Assembly (NCBI RefSeq): GCF_025464955.1
Contig: NZ_JAODNM010000030.1
Location: 62,001-126,000, forward strand
DNA length: 64,000 bases
Source of the DNA: Amycolatopsis sp.
Lineage (GTDB): Bacteria; Actinomycetota; Actinomycetes; Mycobacteriales; Pseudonocardiaceae
Direction of reading: 5' to 3'
The notes beneath the pieces were generated by a model that saw only the letters and a list, made by a program, of their open reading frames with translations, had not been told where the DNA came from and searched no databases. A program made the translations under genes and the position numbers. Below are positions 42,423 through 50,849 of this stretch, one piece after another (position 1 is the first letter of the stretch; every line of letters starts with the position of its first letter).

Positions 42423-44065
42423 CGCCGGTCGGGTAGGACCTGGGTGTGTTCGCGTTGGACGGCCTGGAGGGACTTCGGGTTCAGCCCGAGCGCGGCGAGG
42501 ATCGTCGGGGCGATCTGGGTGGTCTCCACGGCGTCACGTACGACGTGGTGGTCGCCGTCGGCATTGCTGACGATCAGAGGTACGTCGCGGTCGTCCGGGG
42601 CCGCTCCGCCGTGCTCGGCGATCTTCTTCGTGCCGCCGGTGTAGACGACGCCGTGCTGCGCGATACCGATGAGGTCCGGGACCCGGGGATCTCCCGGCGC
42701 GGCGTGCATGTACCGGTCGGCGTCGGTTCCGGCGTAGACGGCCTGCAGCCCGGACTGGGTGAACTTCGTGGCGGAGCCGGTGATGGTGGTTCCGGCACCC
42801 GACTGCGCGAGCAGGAACTTCTTCGCGAAGGTGGTGGCTGCCGGCGACCGGTCGTTGAGCCACAGCAGCATTCCGTCGTCGTCTGTGGACAGTGCCACGA
42901 GATCACTCGCGCCGGGGTGTGCCTTCTTCCACGCGGCGTTGAGCCCGTCGAGCAGCGGGCCGTCGTTGACGCGGTTGAGCGCGGCGGGATCGATCGGCGA
43001 CTGCCCGTGCTTCGCGGACAGGATGATCGTGGTGTCACCACTGAGGTGCTGTTTCTTCAGTTCCGCGGTGAACTGCCCGATCTGGGCGTCGACGAAGTCC
43101 AGTGCGGAGGCCAGCAGTGGTCCGGGGGTGCCGTCGGCCTGGTAGCCGCCGGTCTTGCCGTCCGACGTGGGCAGCTTCTGCGCGGTGGAGACGGTCTGGA
43201 AGTTCAGGCCGAAGATCCCGGGGGTGCCGACGCGGGTCTTGCGGCTGTGGTCGAAGCCGTCGATCTCGTTGAGCACGGCCTGCGTCTTGTAGGCGTCGTA
43301 CTGCCTGGTGGCGGCGTTGTCGGTGGTCCAGTCCGAACCCGCCGCGGCACCGGGTACCGCGCTGTTGATCTCCGGGGTGAACAGGTCCTGGATGCCCGTT
43401 CCGGACGGTCCGCTGAGGATGTCGTAGGCCGGGTGCTTGTCCGACCACGCCGTGCGCAGGCCGGCTTGACGGGCCACCTCGAAGATGGTGTTCACCGGCA
43501 GGTACTGGTTCGGGTAGACGGGCTTGCAGGTCTTGGGGTCGACCGGCAGCTGAGCCGGGTCCAGGAGTGTCCGCGGGGTTCCGGTCATGGACAGGATGCT
43601 GCCCGGCAGCCCGGCGAGTCCCTGGCCGGCATCGATGCTGGTCTTGTTCTTGTCGAGGTCTTCGGTGAGGTCGACCGCGGCGCCGGTCGGCTTGCCTTGG
43701 CACGACGTCGTTCCCGCGGGGAGCAGGGCGTGGTTGTACGTCGAGTCGTAGTAGACGCCGGTGGTGCCGGGGTTGCCGCCGGTGGCCTGCGCGACCATGC
43801 CGGGGAAGGAGTCCGACGGGAACGGCGTCTTCGCGTGGGCGTACTCGGTACTGGTGCCGACCAGAGCCGCCAACGCGGACATGGGGTGCTTCGCGACGTA
43901 CCAGGCGAGGTCGCTCTGGTGCAGACCGTCGACGGAGACCAGCAGCACACGCGCGGCGTGGGCCGGCGGGTGCGCGGCGGCGGCGTCCGACGGGGTGGCC
44001 GAGACGGTGGCCAAAAGTCCTGCGGCCGCGAGCACGGCGGCTCGGCGCAAGGGGGTCGGTGACAA
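42416..44065 (-). CDS. Secreted alkaline-phosphatase-superfamily phosphodiesterase
   Basis: This 549-residue protein has a Sec signal (AAVLAAAGLLATVSATPSDA; residues 1 to about 29). The core matches type I phosphodiesterase/nucleotide pyrophosphatase: VLLVSVDGLHQSDL (metal Asp), KTPFPSDSFPGMVAQATGG (nucleophile Thr/Ser region), SDKHPAYDIL, ILSAKHGQSPID and EHGGAAPDDRDVPLIV (metal His/Asp). It would hydrolyse extracellular phosphodiesters such as nucleotides. Confidence 0.85.
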   Translation of the reverse strand: MSPTPLRRAAVLAAAGLLATVSATPSDAAAAHPPAHAARVLLVSVDGLHQSDLAWYVAKHPMSALAALVGTSTEYAHAKTPFPSDSFPGMVAQATGGNPGTTGVYYDSTYNHALLPAGTTSCQGKPTGAAVDLTEDLDKNKTSIDAGQGLAGLPGSILSMTGTPRTLLDPAQLPVDPKTCKPVYPNQYLPVNTIFEVARQAGLRTAWSDKHPAYDILSGPSGTGIQDLFTPEINSAVPGAAAGSDWTTDNAATRQYDAYKTQAVLNEIDGFDHSRKTRVGTPGIFGLNFQTVSTAQKLPTSDGKTGGYQADGTPGPLLASALDFVDAQIGQFTAELKKQHLSGDTTIILSAKHGQSPIDPAALNRVNDGPLLDGLNAAWKKAHPGASDLVALSTDDDGMLLWLNDRSPAATTFAKKFLLAQSGAGTTITGSATKFTQSGLQAVYAGTDADRYMHAAPGDPRVPDLIGIAQHGVVYTGGTKKIAEHGGAAPDDRDVPLIVSNADGDHHVVRDAVETTQIAPTILAALGLNPKSLQAVQREHTQVLPDRRS

Positions 44066-44267
44066 GGTTCCTCCTCGGATCGGCGGCCGCGATCCGGCCG
44101 CCCGGCGCAGTCCAGACGGTCAAGGCGAACCCGAACCGACCCCGGAACCAACTCCCGATGAACGCGCGCGCGTGAGCAAGGATTTGTCTGTCGCAGAACC
44201 CAGCGATAAGCGAAAAAGTCCCTTGCGCTAACCGGCCGCTAACCTCACGGCGGGACGACGAGAGCTC

Positions 44268-44465
44268 TCAACTGCCGTCTGCCGCGGGCTGCGCGCCGCC
44301 ACCCGGTCCGTGCGGCGAGCTCAGGAGGAGGCGGAGGTCGCCCCGGGAGGCGACGGCGAAGGCCGGTGCCGGGTGTATGACCAGGTCGAAGTCGAGGATG
44401 CCGGTGTAGAACGCCAGTGCCGCCTCGACGTCGTCGACGATGTAACGAACGCTGACCGTGGTCAC
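44268..44465 (-). pseudogene. Truncated VOC/glyoxalase-family gene
   Basis: The 65-residue frame (VSVRYIVDDVEAALAFYTGI, FDLVIHPAPAFAVASRGDLR) is the N-terminal half of a VOC-fold protein, normally about 120 residues. It stops after GGGAQPAADGS and the second beta-alpha-beta module is absent downstream. Probably a deletion remnant. Confidence 0.6.
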
Positions 44466-44543
44466 GGCTAGCCTCCGGAGCGAAGCGAATTTCCTAGGCG
44501 CTCAGTATGTGCTCGGGAACCTGTCCGCCGCCGAAACGGTCTT

Positions 44544-44957
44544 TCAGCGCTGCCGGTCGGCCGGGCGGGGCCGGTTCGGCCGCTGGGGGTTGCGGCCGGG
44601 CTGCTGCTGAGGTTGCTGGCGTGGCGGGGCCGGACGGCGCGGGGGCGGCTGCTCGTTCTGCGGCGCGTACGGCTGGCGAGGCTGCCGGAGCGGCCTTTCG
44701 CGCGGGGGCGGCGGGGCAGCGTCGTACTCGTCGTATTCGTCCTGGTACGGCTCGGGCGGGTCGGGGCGGTTGGACCAGGAGTCGAACAGCGTCAGCAGGA
44801 TCGCCAGTACGACGAAGACCACGCCGACCAGGACGAGCTTGTTGGCGATCATCAGGGCGGCGATGAGCAGCAGGCAGAACACCGGGAGCCAGCAGAACGG
44901 ATCCACGCGGCCGAACTTCGGGCGTTGTCCCGCGGCCGAGCGCGTATCACGAGCCAT
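44544..44957 (-). CDS. Small membrane protein with Pro/Gln-rich tail
   Basis: This 137-residue protein has two adjacent hydrophobic segments (FCWLPVFCLLLIAALMIA, LVLVGVVFVVLAILLTLF) and a C-terminal tail of about 70 residues dominated by Pro, Arg and Gln, preceded by an acidic-tyrosine patch (YQDEYDEYD). It is an actinobacterial membrane protein of unknown role. Confidence 0.7.
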   Translation of the reverse strand: MARDTRSAAGQRPKFGRVDPFCWLPVFCLLLIAALMIANKLVLVGVVFVVLAILLTLFDSWSNRPDPPEPYQDEYDEYDAAPPPPRERPLRQPRQPYAPQNEQPPPRRPAPPRQQPQQQPGRNPQRPNRPRPADRQR

Positions 44958-45054
44958 CAGCCCACCCTCGCTTCACATCGCCGCACTGCCTGTTCCCCTC
45001 TTGCCGGGCCCACTTCCGCTTGAGCCTACAACTTGAGGTGCGTACGGGTCGTCG

Positions 45055-45360
45055 TCAGCGTGCTTCTGGCCGCTGCGGTGCCGATTTTCTCACTGATTGT
45101 GTATCGGTCGCGTGAGGCATTCGCGCACGTGAGGACGCTACGACGGAAGCCGCGGCGAAGACCGCCGGTGCTGTCAGTGCACAGATGCGCAGGGCTTGCA
45201 GGGGCAGGCCGGCCCGGGGCGCGACGTCGGTCCCCGGCAGCGGTGGCGGCGGGTTCAGGCGGAGCGTTCTGGTCAGGTGCCGCCAGCGGAAGACTTCGAG
45301 GTACACGGTGTACCAGCTCCACACCCAGAGGATCCCGCTGATCCACCGCAGTCGCGTCAC
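45055..45360 (-). CDS. Small hypothetical protein
   Basis: A 101-residue frame from GTG 45360 contains ISGILWVWSWYTVYLEVFRW and a weak second hydrophobic region (LRICALTAPAVFAAASVVAS). No family was recognised; coding status is supported by codon-position composition only. Confidence 0.4.
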   Translation of the reverse strand: MTRLRWISGILWVWSWYTVYLEVFRWRHLTRTLRLNPPPPLPGTDVAPRAGLPLQALRICALTAPAVFAAASVVASSRARMPHATDTQSVRKSAPQRPEAR

Positions 45361-45423
45361 GGCCCGAGCCTCCTTCTGTCCCGCGGTGGCCCCGGGCGGT
45401 CGCCGACCACCCGGGACCGCTGG

Positions 45424-46296
45424 TCAGGACCAGATGTCGGTGATCGGAGTCGCCGACGCGCTCTGGCCCGCGTGGGGCAGACCATAGGCGTCTTCGATGG
45501 TGCGCAGGACGCTGTAGTGGCTGATGTTCTCGCTGTAGTTGCCCGTGACGACCCCGGCACCGGTGATGATGGTGGGGATCTGGTTGGCCGGGCCGTTGTC
45601 GTCCTCGTCGAAGGTCAGGACGAACACGCTGTTGTGGGTCTTGGCCCACTGGATGTAGCCGTCGAGGTTGTGCTGCAGCCAGGTGTCGCCCTTGGCCACG
45701 GAGCCGTCGTGCATGTCGTCCTGGAGGTTGGGCACGACGAACGAGACCGCCGGAAGGCGCGTGTAGTCGGTCGGGAAGCTTGAGAACGTGAGGTTGTCGC
45801 TCGCCGGGACGTCGGCGAAGTCGACCCAGGGGTTGTGTTTCCGCGCGTAGGTGCCCGAGGTGCAGCCGGTGTAGCCGGCGCTGGGCATGCTCTCGGAGTA
45901 ACCCGCGAAGCCCACGTTCGCCGCGATCGCTTCGCCGCCGAGGTTCGCCGTGGTGAACGCCTTCTTGGGACACGTGTCGCCCGAGACGCCTTGGGTCGCG
46001 CCCGAGAACAACGCGAGGTAGTTGGGCTGACTCGGGTGGGTGACCGCGTGCGAGTTCGTGAAGTTCGCGCCGGTCTGGGACAGCCCGGTGATGTACGGCG
46101 CGTCCGGGCTCCCGACGATTTCACCCTGGGCGTGGTTCTCGTCGATGAGGACGACGATGTGGTCAGGCCGGGGGACCGAGGCGTGTGGCGCCGCGCTCGC
46201 TGGCAGCGTCGTGAACGTCACGACGGTCGTGAGTGCGGTCGTGGCGACCAGCGCGAACGCGCCGGACGCGGCTCGGCGGGCAAGTGACAAGGACAT
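45424..46296 (-). CDS. Secreted phosphoesterase (acid phosphatase-like)
   Basis: This 290-residue exported protein has a signal peptide to about residue 36. The phosphoesterase fold has PDHIVVLIDENHAQGEI, ANFTNSHAVTHPSQPNYLAL, FVVPNLQDDMHDG and VFVLTFDEDD. These match the AcpA/phospholipase-C-like phosphoesterase family, with metal ligands in the ENH and DEDD regions. It would release phosphate outside the cell, as would the nearby phosphodiesterase at 42416. Confidence 0.85.
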   Translation of the reverse strand: MSLSLARRAASGAFALVATTALTTVVTFTTLPASAAPHASVPRPDHIVVLIDENHAQGEIVGSPDAPYITGLSQTGANFTNSHAVTHPSQPNYLALFSGATQGVSGDTCPKKAFTTANLGGEAIAANVGFAGYSESMPSAGYTGCTSGTYARKHNPWVDFADVPASDNLTFSSFPTDYTRLPAVSFVVPNLQDDMHDGSVAKGDTWLQHNLDGYIQWAKTHNSVFVLTFDEDDNGPANQIPTIITGAGVVTGNYSENISHYSVLRTIEDAYGLPHAGQSASATPITDIWS

Positions 46297-46464
46297 GCTG
46301 GCTCCTGCTCTGGGCGATCACGGAGTGAAATCGAATCGTTTCAGTTCCGGTGGTTGCCGAGTACCGACTTTGGTCGACGAAACGTCACGGGATAACGAGA
46401 ATTTGCCGGCGGTGAAGCCGGTGTTGACTTCGAATTCGATGCGCGTGCGTGGGTAAACGCGCAC

Positions 46465-47733
46465 TTAACCGTCCGCGTGCCGTGCGTTTGCTTGGGCCAG
46501 GTGCCGTCGCAGGCCGTAGAGCAGCGCTCCGGCGGCGAGCACGGCGACACCGCTGAGGACCGAGCTGAGCGGCAGCGTGAACGCGAGGACAACGCAGCCC
46601 GTGAAGCCGAGAACCGGCACGACTCGTGGAGGGCGGCCTTCTGCCCGCGTGAGCGTCCACGCGGACGCGTTGGCAATCGCGTAGTAGACGAGCACACCGA
46701 ACGAGGAGAAGCCGATAGCCGCGCGGACGTCGGTGGTCGCGGCGAGCACCGCGACCACTGCACCGACGACGACTTCGGCGCGGTGCGGCACGCCGAAGCG
46801 AGGGTGCACCGCTGCCAGCGCGGCCGGGAAATGCCGATCCCGGGCCATCGCGAGTGTCGTGCGCGAGACTCCGAGGATCAGGGCCAGCAGAGACCCCAGT
46901 GCCGCGATGGTCGCGCCCACCCGGATCACCGGCGTCATCGCCGGCACTCCGGCGGCCTGCGCGGCCTCGGCCAGGACGTCCGTCGCCGCGCCGAGCCGCT
47001 GCGGGCCCAGTACGGCGAGTGCGGCGACCGCGACGGCGGCGTACACGACGAGCGTGATGCCCAGGGCGAGCGGAATGGCGCGGGGGATGGTCGTCCGGGG
47101 GTCGCGGACTTCGTCTCCGAGGGTCGCGATCCGCGCGTAGCCGGCGAAGGCGAAGAACAGGAGCCCGGCCGCCTGCAACACGCCGGTGACCGTGGCGTCG
47201 GTGCCGAGGTCCAGCCTCGCGACGTCCGCCGCGCCCGAGGTCAGGCAGGCCGTGACGACAGCGGCGAGTACCGCGAGCACGGTCGCGACGATAGCCCTGG
47301 TCAGCCAGGCCGTCTTCTGGATCCCGGTGTAGTTCACCGCGGTCAGTGCGACCACGGCCGCGACGGCTGTCGTGTGGGCGTGGGACGGCCAGGCGTAGAA
47401 GCCGGCGGTGAGCGCCATCGCGGCGCAGGACGCGGTTTTGCCGACCACGAACGCCCAGCCGGCCAGGTAGCCCCAGAACTCGCCCAGGCGTTCGCGGCCG
47501 TAAACATAGGTGCCGCCGGACTCGGGATAGCGGACGGCCAGCCGCGCGGACGACGTCGCGTTGCAGTACGCGACGATCGCCGCGAGCGCCAAACCGGCCA
47601 GCAGCCCGGAACCGGCAGCGCGGGCCGCCGGTCCGAGTGCGGCGAAGATCCCCGCGCCGATCATCGAGCCGAGCCCGATCACGACGGCGTCCCCGACGCC
47701 GAGCCGCCGCCGCAGGTCCGGTGGGTTCGTCAC
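46465..47733 (-). CDS. APC-family amino-acid permease
   Basis: This 422-residue protein has about twelve hydrophobic segments. The APC signature GDAVVIGLGSMIGAGIFAAL is at the N-terminus, with YPESGGTYVYGRERLGEFWG in TM3 and FFAFAGYARIATLGDEVRDP in TM6. It starts at GTG 47733, overlapping the deaminase stop by GTGA. Substrate is probably an amino acid or amine; coupling to a deaminase suggests shared nitrogen metabolism. Confidence 0.88.
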   Translation of the reverse strand: MTNPPDLRRRLGVGDAVVIGLGSMIGAGIFAALGPAARAAGSGLLAGLALAAIVAYCNATSSARLAVRYPESGGTYVYGRERLGEFWGYLAGWAFVVGKTASCAAMALTAGFYAWPSHAHTTAVAAVVALTAVNYTGIQKTAWLTRAIVATVLAVLAAVVTACLTSGAADVARLDLGTDATVTGVLQAAGLLFFAFAGYARIATLGDEVRDPRTTIPRAIPLALGITLVVYAAVAVAALAVLGPQRLGAATDVLAEAAQAAGVPAMTPVIRVGATIAALGSLLALILGVSRTTLAMARDRHFPAALAAVHPRFGVPHRAEVVVGAVVAVLAATTDVRAAIGFSSFGVLVYYAIANASAWTLTRAEGRPPRVVPVLGFTGCVVLAFTLPLSSVLSGVAVLAAGALLYGLRRHLAQANARHADG

Positions 47734-48719
47734 GAGACGTTGCCCAGTGCGTCTTTTTCCGCGTCGGAGAGGAAAGAAGCCGCGATGCTGTTCGCTGCGA
47801 GCGCAGCCAGCGCGTCGGCGCTGAGACCGAAGGCCTGGGCGCACTGGACGTAGTTGTCGACGACGTAGCCGCCGAAGTACGCGGGGTCGTCGGAGTTGAT
47901 GGTCACGGTGAGTCCGGCGGCGAGCATCGCCGGCAGCGGATGGTCGACGAGCCTGGAGACCGCCTTCAGCTTGACGTTCGAGAGCGGGCACACCGTGAGC
48001 GGAATCCGCGAAGCCGCAAGGAGTTCGACGAGGTTCGGATCGTCGAGCGCGCGTATGCCGTGGTCGATGCGGTCGACCTGAAGTAGTTCGACGGCTTCCC
48101 GGACGTAGGCGGCAGGTCCTTCCTCCCCGGCGTGCGCGGTGGTTTTGAACCCGAGCTGACGCAGTTCCCGGAAATAGCGCGTGAACCGGGAGGGTGGGTT
48201 GCCGACCTCGGCCCCGCCCAGGCCGAACCCGGCGATCCGGTCCGCCCACGGCGACACGCTGTCGAGCAACGTGAAGGCGTCGGCCTCACTGCGATGGCGT
48301 TGGGCGGTGACCACCAAGCCGGCGCTGATGCCGTCTTCCGCCCGCGCGTCGTCCATGGCGCGGAGGACCCCGCCGAGGATGTCGCCGACCGGGACGCCGC
48401 GTTCGGTGAAGCTCTGCGGTCCGAGGAAGGCCTCTGCCCGCACGACCCCGTCCGCGTGGGCCCGGGCCAGATACGCGCGCGTGACGTCGTAGAAGTCCTG
48501 CTCACGCACCAGCACCCGGCAACCCTGGTAGTACAGGTCGAGGAACGACTGGAGGCTGTCGAAGCGGTAGGCGCCGCGCAGGGCGTCGGCCGATGGCCAC
48601 GGCAACGCCACGTCGTTGCGTTCGGCCAGCCGGAACAGCATTTCGGCTTCGAGGCTGCCCTCGAGGTGGATGTGCAGCTCGGCCTTCGGCAACGAGCGGA
48701 CGAACTCGGTCAGGGCCAC
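47730..48719 (-). CDS. Adenosine/adenine deaminase family protein
   Basis: This protein of about 329 residues has the zinc motif ELHIHLEGS, the general-base region TAHAGEEG, DRIDHGIRAL and INSDDPAYFGG. YYQGCRVLVREQDFYDVT resembles the adenine deaminase subgroup more than classical adenosine deaminase, so adenine to hypoxanthine is a reasonable guess. GTG 48719 or 48725 may be the start. It is coupled to the permease gene. Confidence 0.85.
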   Translation of the reverse strand: MALTEFVRSLPKAELHIHLEGSLEAEMLFRLAERNDVALPWPSADALRGAYRFDSLQSFLDLYYQGCRVLVREQDFYDVTRAYLARAHADGVVRAEAFLGPQSFTERGVPVGDILGGVLRAMDDARAEDGISAGLVVTAQRHRSEADAFTLLDSVSPWADRIAGFGLGGAEVGNPPSRFTRYFRELRQLGFKTTAHAGEEGPAAYVREAVELLQVDRIDHGIRALDDPNLVELLAASRIPLTVCPLSNVKLKAVSRLVDHPLPAMLAAGLTVTINSDDPAYFGGYVVDNYVQCAQAFGLSADALAALAANSIAASFLSDAEKDALGNVS

Positions 48720-48730
48720 GGACACAAACG

Positions 48731-48952
48731 TTAGCAACCCGGCTGTTTCAGCCCAGCAGGTCCGGCGTCGACCTCCCACAGAGCCGTGACGTCGCGGTTC
48801 TTCTCGCGATTCGCCCGCGTCACACCGGTGACGAGCCTGCTTCCGCCGGGTGACATCCACAACCCGCTGACGTGCGGAAGCCCGAGGTAGGCGTCGAGGC
48901 CGGCGAAAGGATCGGCAGGCCCGCCGTCGGTGATCACCCTGCTTCCTACCAT
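48731..48952 (-). pseudogene. Truncated S9-family peptidase, N-terminus only
   Basis: The 73-residue frame contains DPFAGLDAYLGLPHVSGLWM then SPGGSRLVTGV and VTALWEVDAG. This is the typical start of the beta-propeller of acylaminoacyl/prolyl-oligopeptidase-like enzymes of about 600 residues. It stops at 48731, 6-12 bases before the deaminase start. The rest of the gene is missing, so a deletion is likely. Confidence 0.6.
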
Positions 48953-49062
48953 CCGCCGAGCCGAGGCCGCGGGGGTTTTCCAAGATCCATCCTGGACATC
49001 GGGGCGTCCAATGTGGATGCTTCGGAACATCGCGTGCGGAGATCGTGCGGAGATGAGGACGC

Positions 49063-49980
49063 ATGGGAGAAGGTCAGGACGGGTGCCCCGCGCCGGGCGA
49101 TCCCGGCGCCGGGTCCTTCGCCGCTGCGCTGGACGCGGCGATCGCCAACACGGGGCTGACCCTTGACCGCCTCCGCCATCACTTGACGCTGCGCGGGGTC
49201 GTCGTCTCCCGGGCCACGCTGTCGTACTGGCGGCAGGGCCGTTCACGTCCCGAGCGGGCGAAGTCCCTGCACGCGGTCGAACACCTCGAAGAGGTCCTCG
49301 CGCTGCCCGCCGGCGCACTGGCCGGCCTGCTGGGTCCCAAAGCGCCGCGCGGCCGCTGGTTGGGCCGTCCTATCGGGACGGTCGAGCGGCGGCGGTTGTG
49401 GCCGACGGGCAGGCCCATCTTCGCCGAACTCGCGGCGCCGCCCGACGGCCAGCTGCATTTCTGGTCCATTCACGACCAGCTCGCCGTCGACAACGACAGC
49501 CAGGAACGGATGCTGCGCGTGCGGATGGTCGCCGAGGCAGCCCTCGACGGGGTCAGCCGCGCGCTGATGTACTACCAGTCCGACGTTCCCGGCCAGCCGC
49601 CGCCGGAGGTCACCGATGTGCGCTTCTGCCACCTGGGCCGGATGCGTACCGACCCGGCGTCGGGGCTGACCATGTTCGAACTCGTCCTCGACCGGCCGCT
49701 CGGGCTCGGCGACACCACGGTCATGGAATACGAACTGCGGTTCGGGCCGGGGAATGTGACCGATTCCTGCCATCGCCGATTCACCCGGCCCGTTCGTCAA
49801 TACGTTTGCCAGGTGCAATTCGCAACCCGCATCCCGAAGCTCGTCCGCGGATTCGAACAGCGCAGCCTGGCGGGTCCCCGGCAGTTCTCGGACCAGCTGC
49901 CCGTCGGGTCGACGCGGAGCGCGATGTTGACCGTCGCGGACACGCGTCCGGGCATCCACGGGGTCCACTGGGAATGGTGA
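49063..49980 (+). CDS. HTH-domain protein of unknown function
   Basis: This 305-residue protein has an N-terminal helix-turn-helix-like region (IANTGLTLDRLRHHLTLRGV, VSRATLSYWRQGRSRPERAK; about residues 25-70), then a beta-rich domain (VEAALDGVSRALMYYQSDVP-type and VMEYELRFGPGN) with no recognised family. It may be a regulator with a sensory domain, divergent from the truncated peptidase remnant. Confidence 0.6.
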   Translation: MGEGQDGCPAPGDPGAGSFAAALDAAIANTGLTLDRLRHHLTLRGVVVSRATLSYWRQGRSRPERAKSLHAVEHLEEVLALPAGALAGLLGPKAPRGRWLGRPIGTVERRRLWPTGRPIFAELAAPPDGQLHFWSIHDQLAVDNDSQERMLRVRMVAEAALDGVSRALMYYQSDVPGQPPPEVTDVRFCHLGRMRTDPASGLTMFELVLDRPLGLGDTTVMEYELRFGPGNVTDSCHRRFTRPVRQYVCQVQFATRIPKLVRGFEQRSLAGPRQFSDQLPVGSTRSAMLTVADTRPGIHGVHWEW

Positions 49981-50230
49981 CCGGCTTCGTCAATTCTGTG
50001 ACGGCCGTCAGCTGACAACCCGCCCACCAGGACAAATGCTGTTCGTTACAGCCGGTCATGGTCGGTATTCCACTTAGCGCTGTTCGGGGTACTCCATTCG
50101 TGGCTACCGTGTGCGCACCGTGATCGACATTCCCCCGATCGTCCCCATTGTTCCCCCGTTTCTCCTCAACGAAGTAGTCCCGGTTGCCCTCAGTCCGGTT
50201 ACTCCGCGTTGCCGTGAAAGGAACCTCTCC

Positions 50231-50767
50231 GTGTTTTCTGCGCATAAGACGTTGGGTGCCGTGCTGTCCGCAGCCGCTTTGCTGGCTCCACTTTCGGCGA
50301 CAGCCGTCGCGGCCCCGGGGTACGGCTCGATGAGTTCGGCCAACCTCCTCGGCGACCAGTCAGCGGCTCCCACCGCTTCCTCGGCCGCGGTGATCGGTGA
50401 CGACTACCCCGCAACGTGGCGCAACATCAAGCAGGACTCGAAGCTCGACACCTGGAACATGTACAACCGGGAATGTGTGTCCTGGGCCGCCTACCAGCTG
50501 AACAAGCACGGCATCAGCGTGCGGAACTACGGCAACGCGAAGAACTGGGACGACAACGCCGCGCGCCACGGGTACATGGTCGACAACGTCCCGACCCCCG
50601 GCTCCATCGCCGAGACCGACGTCGGCACCTACGGCCACGTCGCCGTCGTCGACTCGGCCACGGGTGACACAGTCGAGGTCGAGGACTACAACTGGGGCGG
50701 CGACGGCACCTACGCGCACCACAACGTGAACAAGGCCGACTTCAAGTACATCCACTTCTACAACTGA
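50231..50767 (+). CDS. Secreted CHAP-domain amidase
   Basis: This 178-residue protein has a signal peptide (VLSAAALLAPLSATAVAAPG). The CHAP domain has the catalytic Cys in YNRECVSWAAYQLNKHG and His in YGHVAVVDSA, with EVEDYNWGG after it. It is likely a peptidoglycan amidase or endopeptidase acting in the cell wall. GTG 50231 follows AAAGGAA at good spacing. The 250-base leader upstream shows no recognised riboswitch. Confidence 0.85.
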   Translation: MFSAHKTLGAVLSAAALLAPLSATAVAAPGYGSMSSANLLGDQSAAPTASSAAVIGDDYPATWRNIKQDSKLDTWNMYNRECVSWAAYQLNKHGISVRNYGNAKNWDDNAARHGYMVDNVPTPGSIAETDVGTYGHVAVVDSATGDTVEVEDYNWGGDGTYAHHNVNKADFKYIHFYN

Positions 50768-50788
50768 ATCGCGCGTCGAAGGACCCTT

Positions 50789-50831
50789 CGGGGCCACCCC
50801 CGTGGCGTTGAACGCCACGGGGGTGGCCCCG
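50789..50831. terminator. Long perfect hairpin terminator
   Basis: The arms at 50789-50809 and 50811-50831 are perfect 21-base complements around one central base. The hairpin sits 22 bases after the CHAP stop and 19 bases before the stop of the convergent GH3 gene, so it probably terminates both. No T-tract follows. Confidence 0.75.
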
Positions 50832-50849
50832 AGGGAACGGCAGTGGACC

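Noticed and set aside
42446..44062. A long plus-strand frame opposite the secreted phosphodiesterase
   Set aside because: Shadow of the real gene; no domain motifs and biased composition.
49981..50230. A c-di-AMP (ydaO-type) riboswitch before the CHAP gene
   Set aside because: Such leaders are common before wall hydrolases, but the conserved sequence blocks were not found here.
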